From Sphingomonas immobilis (GTDB lineage: Bacteria; Pseudomonadota; Alphaproteobacteria; Sphingomonadales; Sphingomonadaceae): 64,000 nucleotides of DNA. Position numbers and translations under genes: made by a program. This document shows positions 51,514 through 58,944 of this stretch, one piece after another (the first letter of the stretch is position 1; each line of letters begins with the position of its first letter). The DNA is taken from contig NZ_JAUQSZ010000011.1 in assembly GCF_030580995.1 (NCBI RefSeq), forward strand, positions 62,001-126,000, read 5' to 3'. Under the pieces are notes generated by a model that had not been told where the DNA came from, ran no database searches, and saw only the letters and a program-made list of their open reading frames with translations.

Positions 51514-52350
51514 ATGACGACAGATACCAGGAGGAAGCCTCGTGGCGTCGTCGCTAATCGCGAACTTGTTGAGCTCGCCAAAGCAGCGTGTACCACGGTG
51601 TCAATTTCTCCTCCTGAACTAGTGCACGTCACTTCAGTCGGTTGGGGACGACGCGTCATTAATGGAGGCGTGCTGGAACGACGTCAGTGCAACGTCTTCG
51701 GTAAGGATCTTCTCTACTTCTTCCTAGCCCGTCCTGCGTACCGCTTTGGGCGAGGCAATGAAAAGAATGACCAGCTTAACTTCTTTCCATTCGCTATCGC
51801 CCTGTCTCCTAGTGCGTTACCTGCACCGTATCATGTGTACCCATTTGACACCGGCGCCTATATGGCGGGTTTTTACGATGAAGCTGTAGACCCATCGATA
51901 TATATTGACGATTACGAGCTTGAGCCGACGCTGGCCTCAGCCGTTCGGCACATCGAATGGGCGTTCGGCGGGGTAGAAGAATACTTCGATGCAAAGGTGC
52001 GATCGGGGCTGGCCAATTCGATCCCACATTGGCGCTCTGTAGCGCAGAATTGGATTCGCATCGCCTCTCTCGCGGCTACGGGACGCGAAAAACCGGATCG
52101 TCGTGCTTCTGCCGTAGAACTGGCCTACGCACAATCAGTCGACCTTCGGCAGGGACACGCCCGGCTGTTGATCTTTCCAGAGCAACTGCTCGAGGATCCA
52201 AATGGATCAAACAGCGCGCTGTTGACGGCCATTCGTGACCTGAACGTTGACTTCGAAACATACGACTGGCGTCCGAACGAAACGCCGGATTCTTTTGCTG
52301 ATGTGATCGCCCAAATCATGCGGCGCCGACTGGGAAGCGCCGCATCATGA
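51514..52350 (+). CDS. Unknown protein of the R-M locus (gene A)
   Basis: 278 residues from ATG at 51514 (GTG at 51502 possible). LLYFFLARPAYRFGRG, then FFPFAIALSPSALP and HVYPFDTGAYMAGFYDEAVD form a distinctive pattern; no membrane part. I recognise no family with confidence. It overlaps the next gene by four bases, and the pair is aligned with the methyltransferases after a 154-bp gap. Confidence 0.68.
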   Translation: MTTDTRRKPRGVVANRELVELAKAACTTVSISPPELVHVTSVGWGRRVINGGVLERRQCNVFGKDLLYFFLARPAYRFGRGNEKNDQLNFFPFAIALSPSALPAPYHVYPFDTGAYMAGFYDEAVDPSIYIDDYELEPTLASAVRHIEWAFGGVEEYFDAKVRSGLANSIPHWRSVAQNWIRIASLAATGREKPDRRASAVELAYAQSVDLRQGHARLLIFPEQLLEDPNGSNSALLTAIRDLNVDFETYDWRPNETPDSFADVIAQIMRRRLGSAAS

Positions 52351-53465
52351 CTGACCGTGGCAGCAGTGCCGTGGGAATGATGCTCGTCGCATACGAGCGC
52401 CTCACCGACCACGGCCTCGCCTTACCGCTTTTTGCGTCCTCATCCGGGGCTAACGCTCTTCATATTGCGGTCCCTTCCCAGCCAGGCGACCCAGCGGCTC
52501 AAGTAAAATCGTTCGAGCTGTACTCTTCGACCGACGCTAGCGCCCTTAATCCGTCCCAGTTCCAAACGGTCGTCCTAGGCGGAATCTGGATCGATGTGTT
52601 CATCTGGCTTGATTCAGTCCACGTCGGCACTCGAGCACAGCTTTGGGAAAGCACGCGGTCGTACCATGAGGCGATGGAGCGGTCGTCTCCCCTCTCGTTG
52701 CTTGCTTTGGCTGAAGGCAGCGAACGTGGAGAGGCCGCACGTTGTTCGGCAATAGCCTATGACTGGCTGACACGAGATTGGGGGTGCAGCAGAGCCGACC
52801 GATGGAGGGTGGGCAGCTATCTTACTCGACTTGCACGGCGGGACTTGATGAGGCGTTATAGCACCGGTCCCTTGCACCCTAAGGCAGTAAAACTCATAGA
52901 GGTGATGCGCTTGACGCAACATGACGCGGTGCTTGAACTCCGATCGCCTCGTTTGCTGGACTTTAAGGCGTTCGATCTTCCTGACCTTGCCTTTGCCGCA
53001 GACGCCTTGGGATGGCGGCTAGAGATTGTGCTCGAAGATATCGACGAGCTTCCGACTGCGAGCGCCGCTTCATCGATCCCGCAAGCAATGGTTATGCGAC
53101 TTCGGCACGGTCGAGGAAGAACGCAAACACAGATCCCCTTGCGCGTGGTCGATAGCTTCTTCGCGGGCAGCCGAGCTTTGCAAGATGCAAGGACTGGACA
53201 GTCAAGAACGATGACGCTGTCCAAGTCCGGCGAGGCACGAAACACCATGAAGCTGCAGCTTCCTGAGATCGCAGAAATGACCGACCCAGTTGCGCGCTTT
53301 GAACGCCGTGACGATGGGGTCATCTTCGAAGTTTACGACTCGACCTCGTCTGAGGGGCGCAAGATCGCTGATCTATTAAACGAGGGTGTTCGGGACGGCA
53401 GTACCTATAAAACACAGCGTGGCGCGACGTGGTGGCGCCTTCTCTCTAATCGCCCCCAATCGTGA
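52347..53465 (+). CDS. Unknown protein with an NgoFVII-like C-terminal domain (gene B)
   Basis: 372 residues. The N-terminal ~240 residues have no recognised motif. The C-terminal ~130 align with the end of the PLD nuclease: MRLRHGRG, TQIPLRVV, the NTMKLQLP strand, GVIFEVYDSTSSEGR and LLNEGVR against LRLARG, GQIPLAVA, NTYKIEAM, VLAEFFDSADADG and LLIDGLR. That implies the same B3-like DNA-binding domain without a nuclease. It is translationally coupled to gene A. Confidence 0.68.
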   Translation: MTDRGSSAVGMMLVAYERLTDHGLALPLFASSSGANALHIAVPSQPGDPAAQVKSFELYSSTDASALNPSQFQTVVLGGIWIDVFIWLDSVHVGTRAQLWESTRSYHEAMERSSPLSLLALAEGSERGEAARCSAIAYDWLTRDWGCSRADRWRVGSYLTRLARRDLMRRYSTGPLHPKAVKLIEVMRLTQHDAVLELRSPRLLDFKAFDLPDLAFAADALGWRLEIVLEDIDELPTASAASSIPQAMVMRLRHGRGRTQTQIPLRVVDSFFAGSRALQDARTGQSRTMTLSKSGEARNTMKLQLPEIAEMTDPVARFERRDDGVIFEVYDSTSSEGRKIADLLNEGVRDGSTYKTQRGATWWRLLSNRPQS

Positions 53466-53640
53466 TCTATTGTACAGGCTCACCTTGTCATACTTACAGG
53501 ATATCAGCAGATGACGGATCTGGCGGAGAAGCACAACTTCTGCGAGGAGTCCCAAGTCGCCTGTCCGTCTTTCATAATTCAAGCGCCGAAAACAGAAATT
53601 CTGCTAGTGGCCAAATTCCAGTCGTCACTTTATAGGGTTT

Positions 53641-54216
53641 CTAACCCCTTTTCTCTACTCGCTGGATAGCTGCACGGCTCACGCCATACTGCTTCGCCAA
53701 TGTGCCGAGCGACACACCCGCGCGACGACTGTTTATCACGGCGCGCTGCTGATCGTCGGTTAGCACGGGGGGGCGTCCGAGCTTCTTTCCTTGAGCCTTA
53801 GCACGAGCGAGACCGGCTTGCGTGCGCTCAACCAGAAGATCGCGCTCGAACTCCGCCATCGCGCTGATCACGGCCATCACCATCTTACCGGCGGCGCTGG
53901 TGAGATCGACGCCGCCCAGGGCTAGACAATGTACACGCACCCATTCGTCGGCAAGTTTTTCGACCGTCGCCCTGACGTCCATCGCGTTACGTCCTAGCCG
54001 GTCGAGCTTCGTGACCACTAAGATGTCGTCCGCCTCGAGTCGATCCACGAGCTTGGCAAATCCGGCACGTTCCATTGCGGCCACCGCACCGGAGACGGTT
54101 TCTACGACAATCCGCCTTGGCTCGATGATGAAGCCGGCTGCCTCAATCTCCCGAACTTGATTGTCGTTTGTCTGATCTGCGGTACTAACTCGACAATAAG
54201 CAAATGCTCTACCCAT
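53641..54216 (-). CDS. Small serine recombinase (resolvase/invertase)
   Basis: 191 residues. The catalytic Ser is in YCRVSTADQ; the core has VTKLDRLGRNAMD and MAEFERDLLVERTQAGLARA, followed by a C-terminal HTH (SLGTLAKQYGVSRAAIQRV). Tn3-type size. A long dyad just upstream may be its crossover site. It could act in cointegrate resolution or inversion. Confidence 0.93.
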   Translation of the reverse strand: MGRAFAYCRVSTADQTNDNQVREIEAAGFIIEPRRIVVETVSGAVAAMERAGFAKLVDRLEADDILVVTKLDRLGRNAMDVRATVEKLADEWVRVHCLALGGVDLTSAAGKMVMAVISAMAEFERDLLVERTQAGLARAKAQGKKLGRPPVLTDDQQRAVINSRRAGVSLGTLAKQYGVSRAAIQRVEKRG

Positions 54217-54556
54217 ATAACATGACTCTTGTATCGAATACGTGCAAAGTAAATACTTTCGTATTCAAATTGAGTCGAGTCATATATTCGTTACAATATT
54301 GTCCAATGTAATTAAACCGGTCGTTTTCGATGCGCAGACTAGTTTTCGTATAATTTCTTTCTTGCTGCGTACGGCTTCGCCTGTGGGGATATTCATACTT
54401 ACCAGCGATGATCGCCACGGCGATAGTCGCCGGCGATCGAACCCGGACGCCCGGAATCGCCCCAGCGCCGAAACGTCGCTCTCGACCGAGGCCGGACGTC
54501 CGTTCTCGACCCATAGCGGACATTGACCGCCTCATCGGAAAGCGCAAAGTGGCTGC
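54217..54556. repeat. AT-rich spacer with a 62-bp nested dyad (candidate res site)
   Basis: Three nested inverted repeats share a centre near 54252: ATGACTC/GAGTCAT (54222-54228, 54277-54283), GAATACG/CGTATTC (54236-54242, 54260-54266) and AAAGT/ACTTT (54246-54250, 54255-54259). It starts six bases before the resolvase ATG. The rest of the gap contains a copy of the GTCCG-type REP (about 54493-54523). Confidence 0.55.
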
Positions 54557-55021
54557 GTGGACAATACGGTGTATTTTCGCCGAAAAACGGGCGGCCTCGC
54601 TGCGCTCTTGGCCTTTGTCGGAATGGGCATCGCTATAGTTCATTCCGCGCTGTTTCCGCCTAAGCCGCCCCCTCGCAATTTTGGAGACGGCACTTACCGA
54701 AACAGAGACTGCGGGGCGATTACTTTTCGCAACGGCACGATGTCATTCGGTTCGAATGAAATATCCTACACGCTCGAACGCCGAAAAACTGACATTTCGG
54801 CAGTCACGCTTCATCTAGTCGCCGTCGAAGAAGACCGCACCGGATGCCGTGTAATCTACGATCCAACGAGCTACGGAATGTATCTGCCTTTTGAGGGCAA
54901 CCCCGTGCCGAAATCGGTCCAGCTATCGGGAGTGAGTGAACTCGCTAGTTACAACTTCTTCCGCGAACCGGATGCAAATGGGTCCACCAAGGGCTCGAAG
55001 AGCACTAGCAAAGGCCGCTAA
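54557..55021 (+). CDS. Small membrane-anchored protein, unknown
   Basis: 154 residues starting with GTG. A transmembrane helix near the N-terminus (LAALLAFVGMGIAIVHSALF), then a soluble part with two Cys (NRDCGAITF and RTGCRVIYD). No family recognised; the start is uncertain. Confidence 0.5.
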   Translation: MDNTVYFRRKTGGLAALLAFVGMGIAIVHSALFPPKPPPRNFGDGTYRNRDCGAITFRNGTMSFGSNEISYTLERRKTDISAVTLHLVAVEEDRTGCRVIYDPTSYGMYLPFEGNPVPKSVQLSGVSELASYNFFREPDANGSTKGSKSTSKGR

Positions 55022-55150
55022 CACAGCCATGCTCGTATTTTCAGGTTCAACGGGATCGGCTTATCCGACGAAAGCGGTCTGTCCGCTAACCACCCAAACC
55101 GGACTTCCGCTCTCGACCCATAGTGGACGTTCGGTGCGACCTCATCGGAT

Positions 55151-56362
55151 TCAACCCCAAGTCAGATCGAGCCGAGTTACTGCCCACACACCGGCCGTGG
55201 TCCAGTCGAACGCACCGCTTTCGGCTACGCGAATATTGGCGAAACGGCTCAGAAATTCTTCGAAAGCGATGGTGATTTCGCGCCGCGCCAAATGTGCACC
55301 AAGGCAGTTGTGCACCCCCGTCGCGAAGCTCAGGTGGCGCGCCTTGCGATCAGGATCAATGACGTGTGGGTCGGCGAACTGACGGTCGTCGCGGGAAGCG
55401 AGGAAGCCAGGCACCATGATCATGTCACCCTTTTTCAGCTCGACACCGTGAAACCGCACGTCCTCGGTGACAAGCCGGCGTGTGCCGACCACACCGTACG
55501 CCCTGATATAGTCGTTGACGGCGCCAGGAATGTCCGCGGGATTATCGCGGAGACGCGCTTGCAGTTCGGGATGCGTGGCGAGGTGCTGAAAATACCAGCC
55601 AAGGCTGGAAACGACCGTTTCCAGACCTCCGAAATAGACAAGCATGATCATACCGATCACCTCCCCATGATCGAGCGGTCGACCGTTGATCTCAGCATTG
55701 AGAATGCCGGACACGAGGTCGTCGCGCTGATCGTTACGGCGGTCTTCCACATAGCCTTCGATATATTTGAGGATCGAGCGGGCGCCGACAACCTTCGCCT
55801 CGATCGTTTCGCCTCGAACGTAAGCTTCGCTCCACTCGAGGAATTGCGGAAGCATCTCCCTCGGCATGCCCAGCAGATCGAGGAAGAAATATGTCGGAAA
55901 GAGATTCGAGAACTCGCTGACGAACTCGCAGCTTCCGCGTTGCTCGAAGCGATCGATCAACTCGCGCGAGACGTCGCGAAGATGCTCGTCGTAACGGTTG
56001 ATCGCGCTCGGCTGGAAAAAAGGCTGAAGTATCTGCCGATATCGCATGTGCTCGGGCGGGTCGAAATCCACCGGGTTCAGCCGCCAATCGACACCCAGCA
56101 ACGGCCCGATCGCTATATTGTTGACGCTAGAGAAGCGCGCGGCATCCAAGAATATGTCGTTGATGACGGCGAAGCGCGTCGGAAGCCAGACTCCCGGCTT
56201 GATCTGCGGATGTTTGGCATAAACAATATCCGGGCCATCGTGCAGCTGAGCGATCCCGACGAAAGGATCGTCGAATTGCGCGGCAAAGGCAGCCGGTTCA
56301 TGATTCCAAACGCGTTCGGGCGGAACGTGGGCCGGCACGTCCAGCATCTCTACAGAGGCCAT
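55151..56362 (-). CDS. Cytochrome P450
   Basis: 403 residues from ATG at 56362 (GGAG upstream; 18 extra residues possible from 56416). The heme Cys loop is FATGVHNCLGAHLAR; the I-helix is YFGGLETV, in which the usual acid-alcohol pair is Glu-Thr; the ExxR position corresponds to YIRAYGVVGTRRLV, which lacks a clear Glu. CYP101/CYP111-like bacterial monooxygenase. It is last in the leftward VOC-membrane-NTF2-P450 unit. Confidence 0.92.
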   Translation of the reverse strand: MASVEMLDVPAHVPPERVWNHEPAAFAAQFDDPFVGIAQLHDGPDIVYAKHPQIKPGVWLPTRFAVINDIFLDAARFSSVNNIAIGPLLGVDWRLNPVDFDPPEHMRYRQILQPFFQPSAINRYDEHLRDVSRELIDRFEQRGSCEFVSEFSNLFPTYFFLDLLGMPREMLPQFLEWSEAYVRGETIEAKVVGARSILKYIEGYVEDRRNDQRDDLVSGILNAEINGRPLDHGEVIGMIMLVYFGGLETVVSSLGWYFQHLATHPELQARLRDNPADIPGAVNDYIRAYGVVGTRRLVTEDVRFHGVELKKGDMIMVPGFLASRDDRQFADPHVIDPDRKARHLSFATGVHNCLGAHLARREITIAFEEFLSRFANIRVAESGAFDWTTAGVWAVTRLDLTWG

Positions 56363-56449
56363 CGACAATCTCCGAGAAGGATCAGGTGGTCGCATAATTT
56401 CGCGTCGCACAGGCATATCGATCGAGGCGCGAACGCGGTCGCACCGAAG

Positions 56450-56962
56450 CTACCACCGGTAGACTTCGTCTGCCGGAAACCCGCCTTCCTGCAGGCACAT
56501 GGACGCGTCGAAGTCGTGCGAAGCATCGGCGATGTGACAGGGCGAGAAGATCACGCGGCGATGCGCGATCTTCCATTTACCCTCCCGCTTTTCGACACGG
56601 TCGAGGTAGCGAACGCGGAGGAACGTTTCCTTTTCGAAGCCTGCTTCGCCGCGCGCCCCGTGGCGGCACAGCGCTATGCAATACGTCTCGGTTTGCGCGA
56701 CATCGCCCTCGATTTCGATGATTTGCGTACCGTTGTGATGCGTCCAGTGAACGCCGGGCCTGGAACCACTTTTCATCCACTCGACAAAACCGCTCGCCGG
56801 TCCGTTGTAATGGCCATGATCGTCCACGGCGTCAGGATGGAAGAGCGAGGCCAGTAATGCGCTATCCTGGCGATCGAGCGCGCGCGGATAGAGCGCGAGC
56901 AGATGGCGGATTGCGGATTCGTCAATTAGACGCTGCACTTCTGGGTCGCGATGCTGGTCCAA
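56450..56962 (-). CDS. SnoaL-like (NTF2-fold) protein
   Basis: 170 residues: IRHLLALYPRALDRQDSALLASLF, then HPDAVDDHGHYNGPASGFVEW, VHWTHHNGTQIIEIEGD and KWKIAHRRVIFS match SnoaL_4, as in dehydratase- or isomerase-like aromatic-pathway proteins. With the P450 it suggests a small catabolic or terpenoid/steroid-modifying pathway. Confidence 0.87.
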   Translation of the reverse strand: MDQHRDPEVQRLIDESAIRHLLALYPRALDRQDSALLASLFHPDAVDDHGHYNGPASGFVEWMKSGSRPGVHWTHHNGTQIIEIEGDVAQTETYCIALCRHGARGEAGFEKETFLRVRYLDRVEKREGKWKIAHRRVIFSPCHIADASHDFDASMCLQEGGFPADEVYRW

Positions 56963-57003
56963 GATCTTTCCTCTCCGATTTTATTGGTTCTCGATGAACA
57001 CTT

Positions 57004-57354
57004 TCAGCGTCCGCGAGCGGGGCGAACGAACAGAGATTCGATGCCGCCGCCCCGCCATGCGGCGATCAAGATGTACGGCAACGTGAAGAGGGCGCCGAAG
57101 TTGATCGCCAGAACGGCGAAGACGATGCCGAGAATCCACGATGGCGAACGCCAGATCATCCAGGCGGCCGCAAACAGAAGGTGGATGGTAAAGTCAGCGC
57201 CGAACTGCGCGCGCCAAGGATGGCCAAATTGCGCGAAGAATGTTGGGCCTGCGGCGTTCAGACCCATTGCCGCCACGGCCTGTGCGCTGAAGTAGAACAG
57301 GACTATCCATGCGACGGCGGCGGCGATTGAAAAGGCTACGAACCCGATTTTCAT
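57004..57354 (-). CDS. Four-helix membrane protein, unknown
   Basis: 116 residues from ATG at 57354, overlapping the VOC stop (ATGA). Four hydrophobic segments, starting FVAFSIAAAVAWIVLFYF and ending FALFTLPYILIAAW-like near the C-terminus. Part of the P450 operon; possibly a transporter-like or structural partner. No family recognised. Confidence 0.68.
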   Translation of the reverse strand: MKIGFVAFSIAAAVAWIVLFYFSAQAVAAMGLNAAGPTFFAQFGHPWRAQFGADFTIHLLFAAAWMIWRSPSWILGIVFAVLAINFGALFTLPYILIAAWRGGGIESLFVRPARGR

Positions 57355-57782
57355 TGCGCTTGTCCGGGCAAGGTGAGCGCGCCGTCCGGTCCAAGCGGCA
57401 TGTGCGGGCTCCACACTATCTCCCAACTGTTGCCCTCCGGGTCGCCAAAATAGCCTGAATAAAGGCCTTGGTCGCGGTCCCGAATGGCGCTGGTGACGGT
57501 GGCGCCGGCCGCCACAGCTCGATCGAATGCGGTATGAACTTCCTCTTTGGAGGCCACAAAGATGGCGAAGAGCGACTTGGGTGTCGCCACCGCCGGGATG
57601 CCGCTCTCTTTGGCGAGATAAGCGGCGTTGACGAAAATCAGGATCGACGTGCCGATCTTATACGCGGCCGATCCCTCCGAGGCCGGCATCCACGGCGTCC
57701 AGCCTAGGCCCTGCTCGTAGAATTGCCGCAGAGCAGCGATGTCGCTGGCGCCAACCATGATCATGTTGATACGTGGGTCCAC
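57351..57782 (-). CDS. VOC-family (glyoxalase-like) protein
   Basis: 143 residues: NMIMVGASDIAALRQFYEQG, LGWTPWMPASEG and YSGYFGDPEGNSWEIVWSP make one VOC domain. First gene of the leftward P450 operon, just behind the TetR operator. Confidence 0.88.
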   Translation of the reverse strand: MDPRINMIMVGASDIAALRQFYEQGLGWTPWMPASEGSAAYKIGTSILIFVNAAYLAKESGIPAVATPKSLFAIFVASKEEVHTAFDRAVAAGATVTSAIRDRDQGLYSGYFGDPEGNSWEIVWSPHMPLGPDGALTLPGQAQ

Positions 57783-57798
57783 GCAATCTCTCCTTTAT

Positions 57799-57813
57799 CA
57801 TGCAGACTGCATG
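57799..57813. promoter_or_regulatory. TetR-type operator
   Basis: CATGCAGACTGCATG is a perfect 7-1-7 palindrome, extended imperfectly by TTAT and TATAA. It sits in the 61-bp gap between the divergent VOC and TetR genes and probably controls both. Confidence 0.68.
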
Positions 57814-57843
57814 TATAAGGCGTGACTGTCAATCGGAGTAGGC

Positions 57844-58440
57844 ATGCCCAAGGGCACGGGAATTAAAAAAACAAGGGCGGGCGAGACGCGCGCTGCGCTG
57901 GTCGGTGCGGCGCGCAGATTGTTCGCGCAAAAAGGCTTTCACGCGACGGGAACGCCGGAGATCGTGGCGCACGCCGGCGTCACACGTGGGGCACTTCAGC
58001 ATCATTTCCCACGTAAGGAGGACTTGTTTCTCGCCGTGTTCGATGAGGTCGAGCGCGACATGACCGAAAGCGCCGGGTCGCCGCAGCCGACAGAACCGGG
58101 CGCGGAGTGGTTGCGCTTCAAGACGAACGTCGCCAAATTCCTCGACGCGGCCTCGACGCCCGAGGTTCAGCGCATTATCCTGATCGACGGCCCGGCAGTC
58201 CTGGGCTGGACAGAATGGCGTCGGCTCGAGGCGTTTTACGGCCTTGGCATCATCGAGCGTGCCGTCATCGATGGCATCGGTGCGGGGCAGATCCGCGACC
58301 AGCCATCACGCTCATTGGCACACTTGATCCTCTCTATTATCGACGAAGCTGCCCTTTTGGTGGCGAACGCGGAAGAGCCGGAGAAAGCAAGACAGGACGC
58401 GAGCGTCGCTCTTCAGACCCTGCTTGCATCCTTGAAGTGA
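57844..58440 (+). CDS. TetR-family regulator
   Basis: 198 residues. The HTH is FHATGTPEIVAHAGVTRGAL, followed by QHHFPRKEDLFLAVFDEVE, the standard TetR_N pattern; the ligand domain is of the AcrR_C-like type. Divergent from the P450 operon across a palindrome; predicted to repress it until a substrate is present. Confidence 0.92.
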   Translation: MPKGTGIKKTRAGETRAALVGAARRLFAQKGFHATGTPEIVAHAGVTRGALQHHFPRKEDLFLAVFDEVERDMTESAGSPQPTEPGAEWLRFKTNVAKFLDAASTPEVQRIILIDGPAVLGWTEWRRLEAFYGLGIIERAVIDGIGAGQIRDQPSRSLAHLILSIIDEAALLVANAEEPEKARQDASVALQTLLASLK

Positions 58441-58944
58441 CGATAGCTTGCGTGAAGTTGCTCGGTGGAATTTTGCGAACGTCCGCTTCCCACTCAAACC
58501 GGACGTTCGCCAAGTGACGATCCATAAAAAAGCCCCGCAGTCGGGGGGCGACTGCGAGGCTCGTTTGCGACCCGTGTTTTCCACGTGACGACTCAATTAA
58601 CGACCATCGAGCCGTTTGGTTCATGGGCCTTCGCCGACGTCCGTTCTCGACCCTTAGCGGACATTCGCGCGACGTGTCCGAACGACGGCTATCGCCCACT
58701 GTTGGCCTACGAGAGCCAATTCCACCGTTCCTGATTGCGGACCTTCGTTCAGCGATGCACCCTGACCCTATTGAGCATGCGACCCTCATCGGATTTTTGA
58801 CGGGCGCTCTTTCGGCGGAGGTTGGTCGATGAGATCACTGTCGAGGTGAATGCCTGCGAAGTGCCCACTCGACCGCGATCGCAAAGGTCGGCCGTTAAGC
58901 TCTTCTGTATACCGAGCCCGAATGTAAGTCAGTTTGGAGCCGGT
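58441..58944. other. REP-rich gap after the TetR gene
   Basis: No gene supported. Two GTCCG-type REP copies (about 58479 and 58639) flank an AGCCCCGCAGTCG/CGACTGCGAGGCT hairpin (58531-58561) that has an A-run on its left, so it would act as a terminator for leftward transcription. An open frame from 58822 continues into the recombinase. Confidence 0.45.

Noticed and set aside
47002..53465. DISARM or BREX defence system
   Set aside because: A PLD protein and methylases are present, but there is no helicase, DUF1998 protein, kinase/phosphatase or ATPase of those systems.
53511..53666. 51-residue rightward frame between gene B and the resolvase
   Set aside because: It overlaps the resolvase end, has no good ribosome site and no recognisable features.
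55292..56857. 521-residue rightward frame opposite the P450 and SnoaL-like genes
   Set aside because: Antisense to two genes with diagnostic motifs; no domain of its own.
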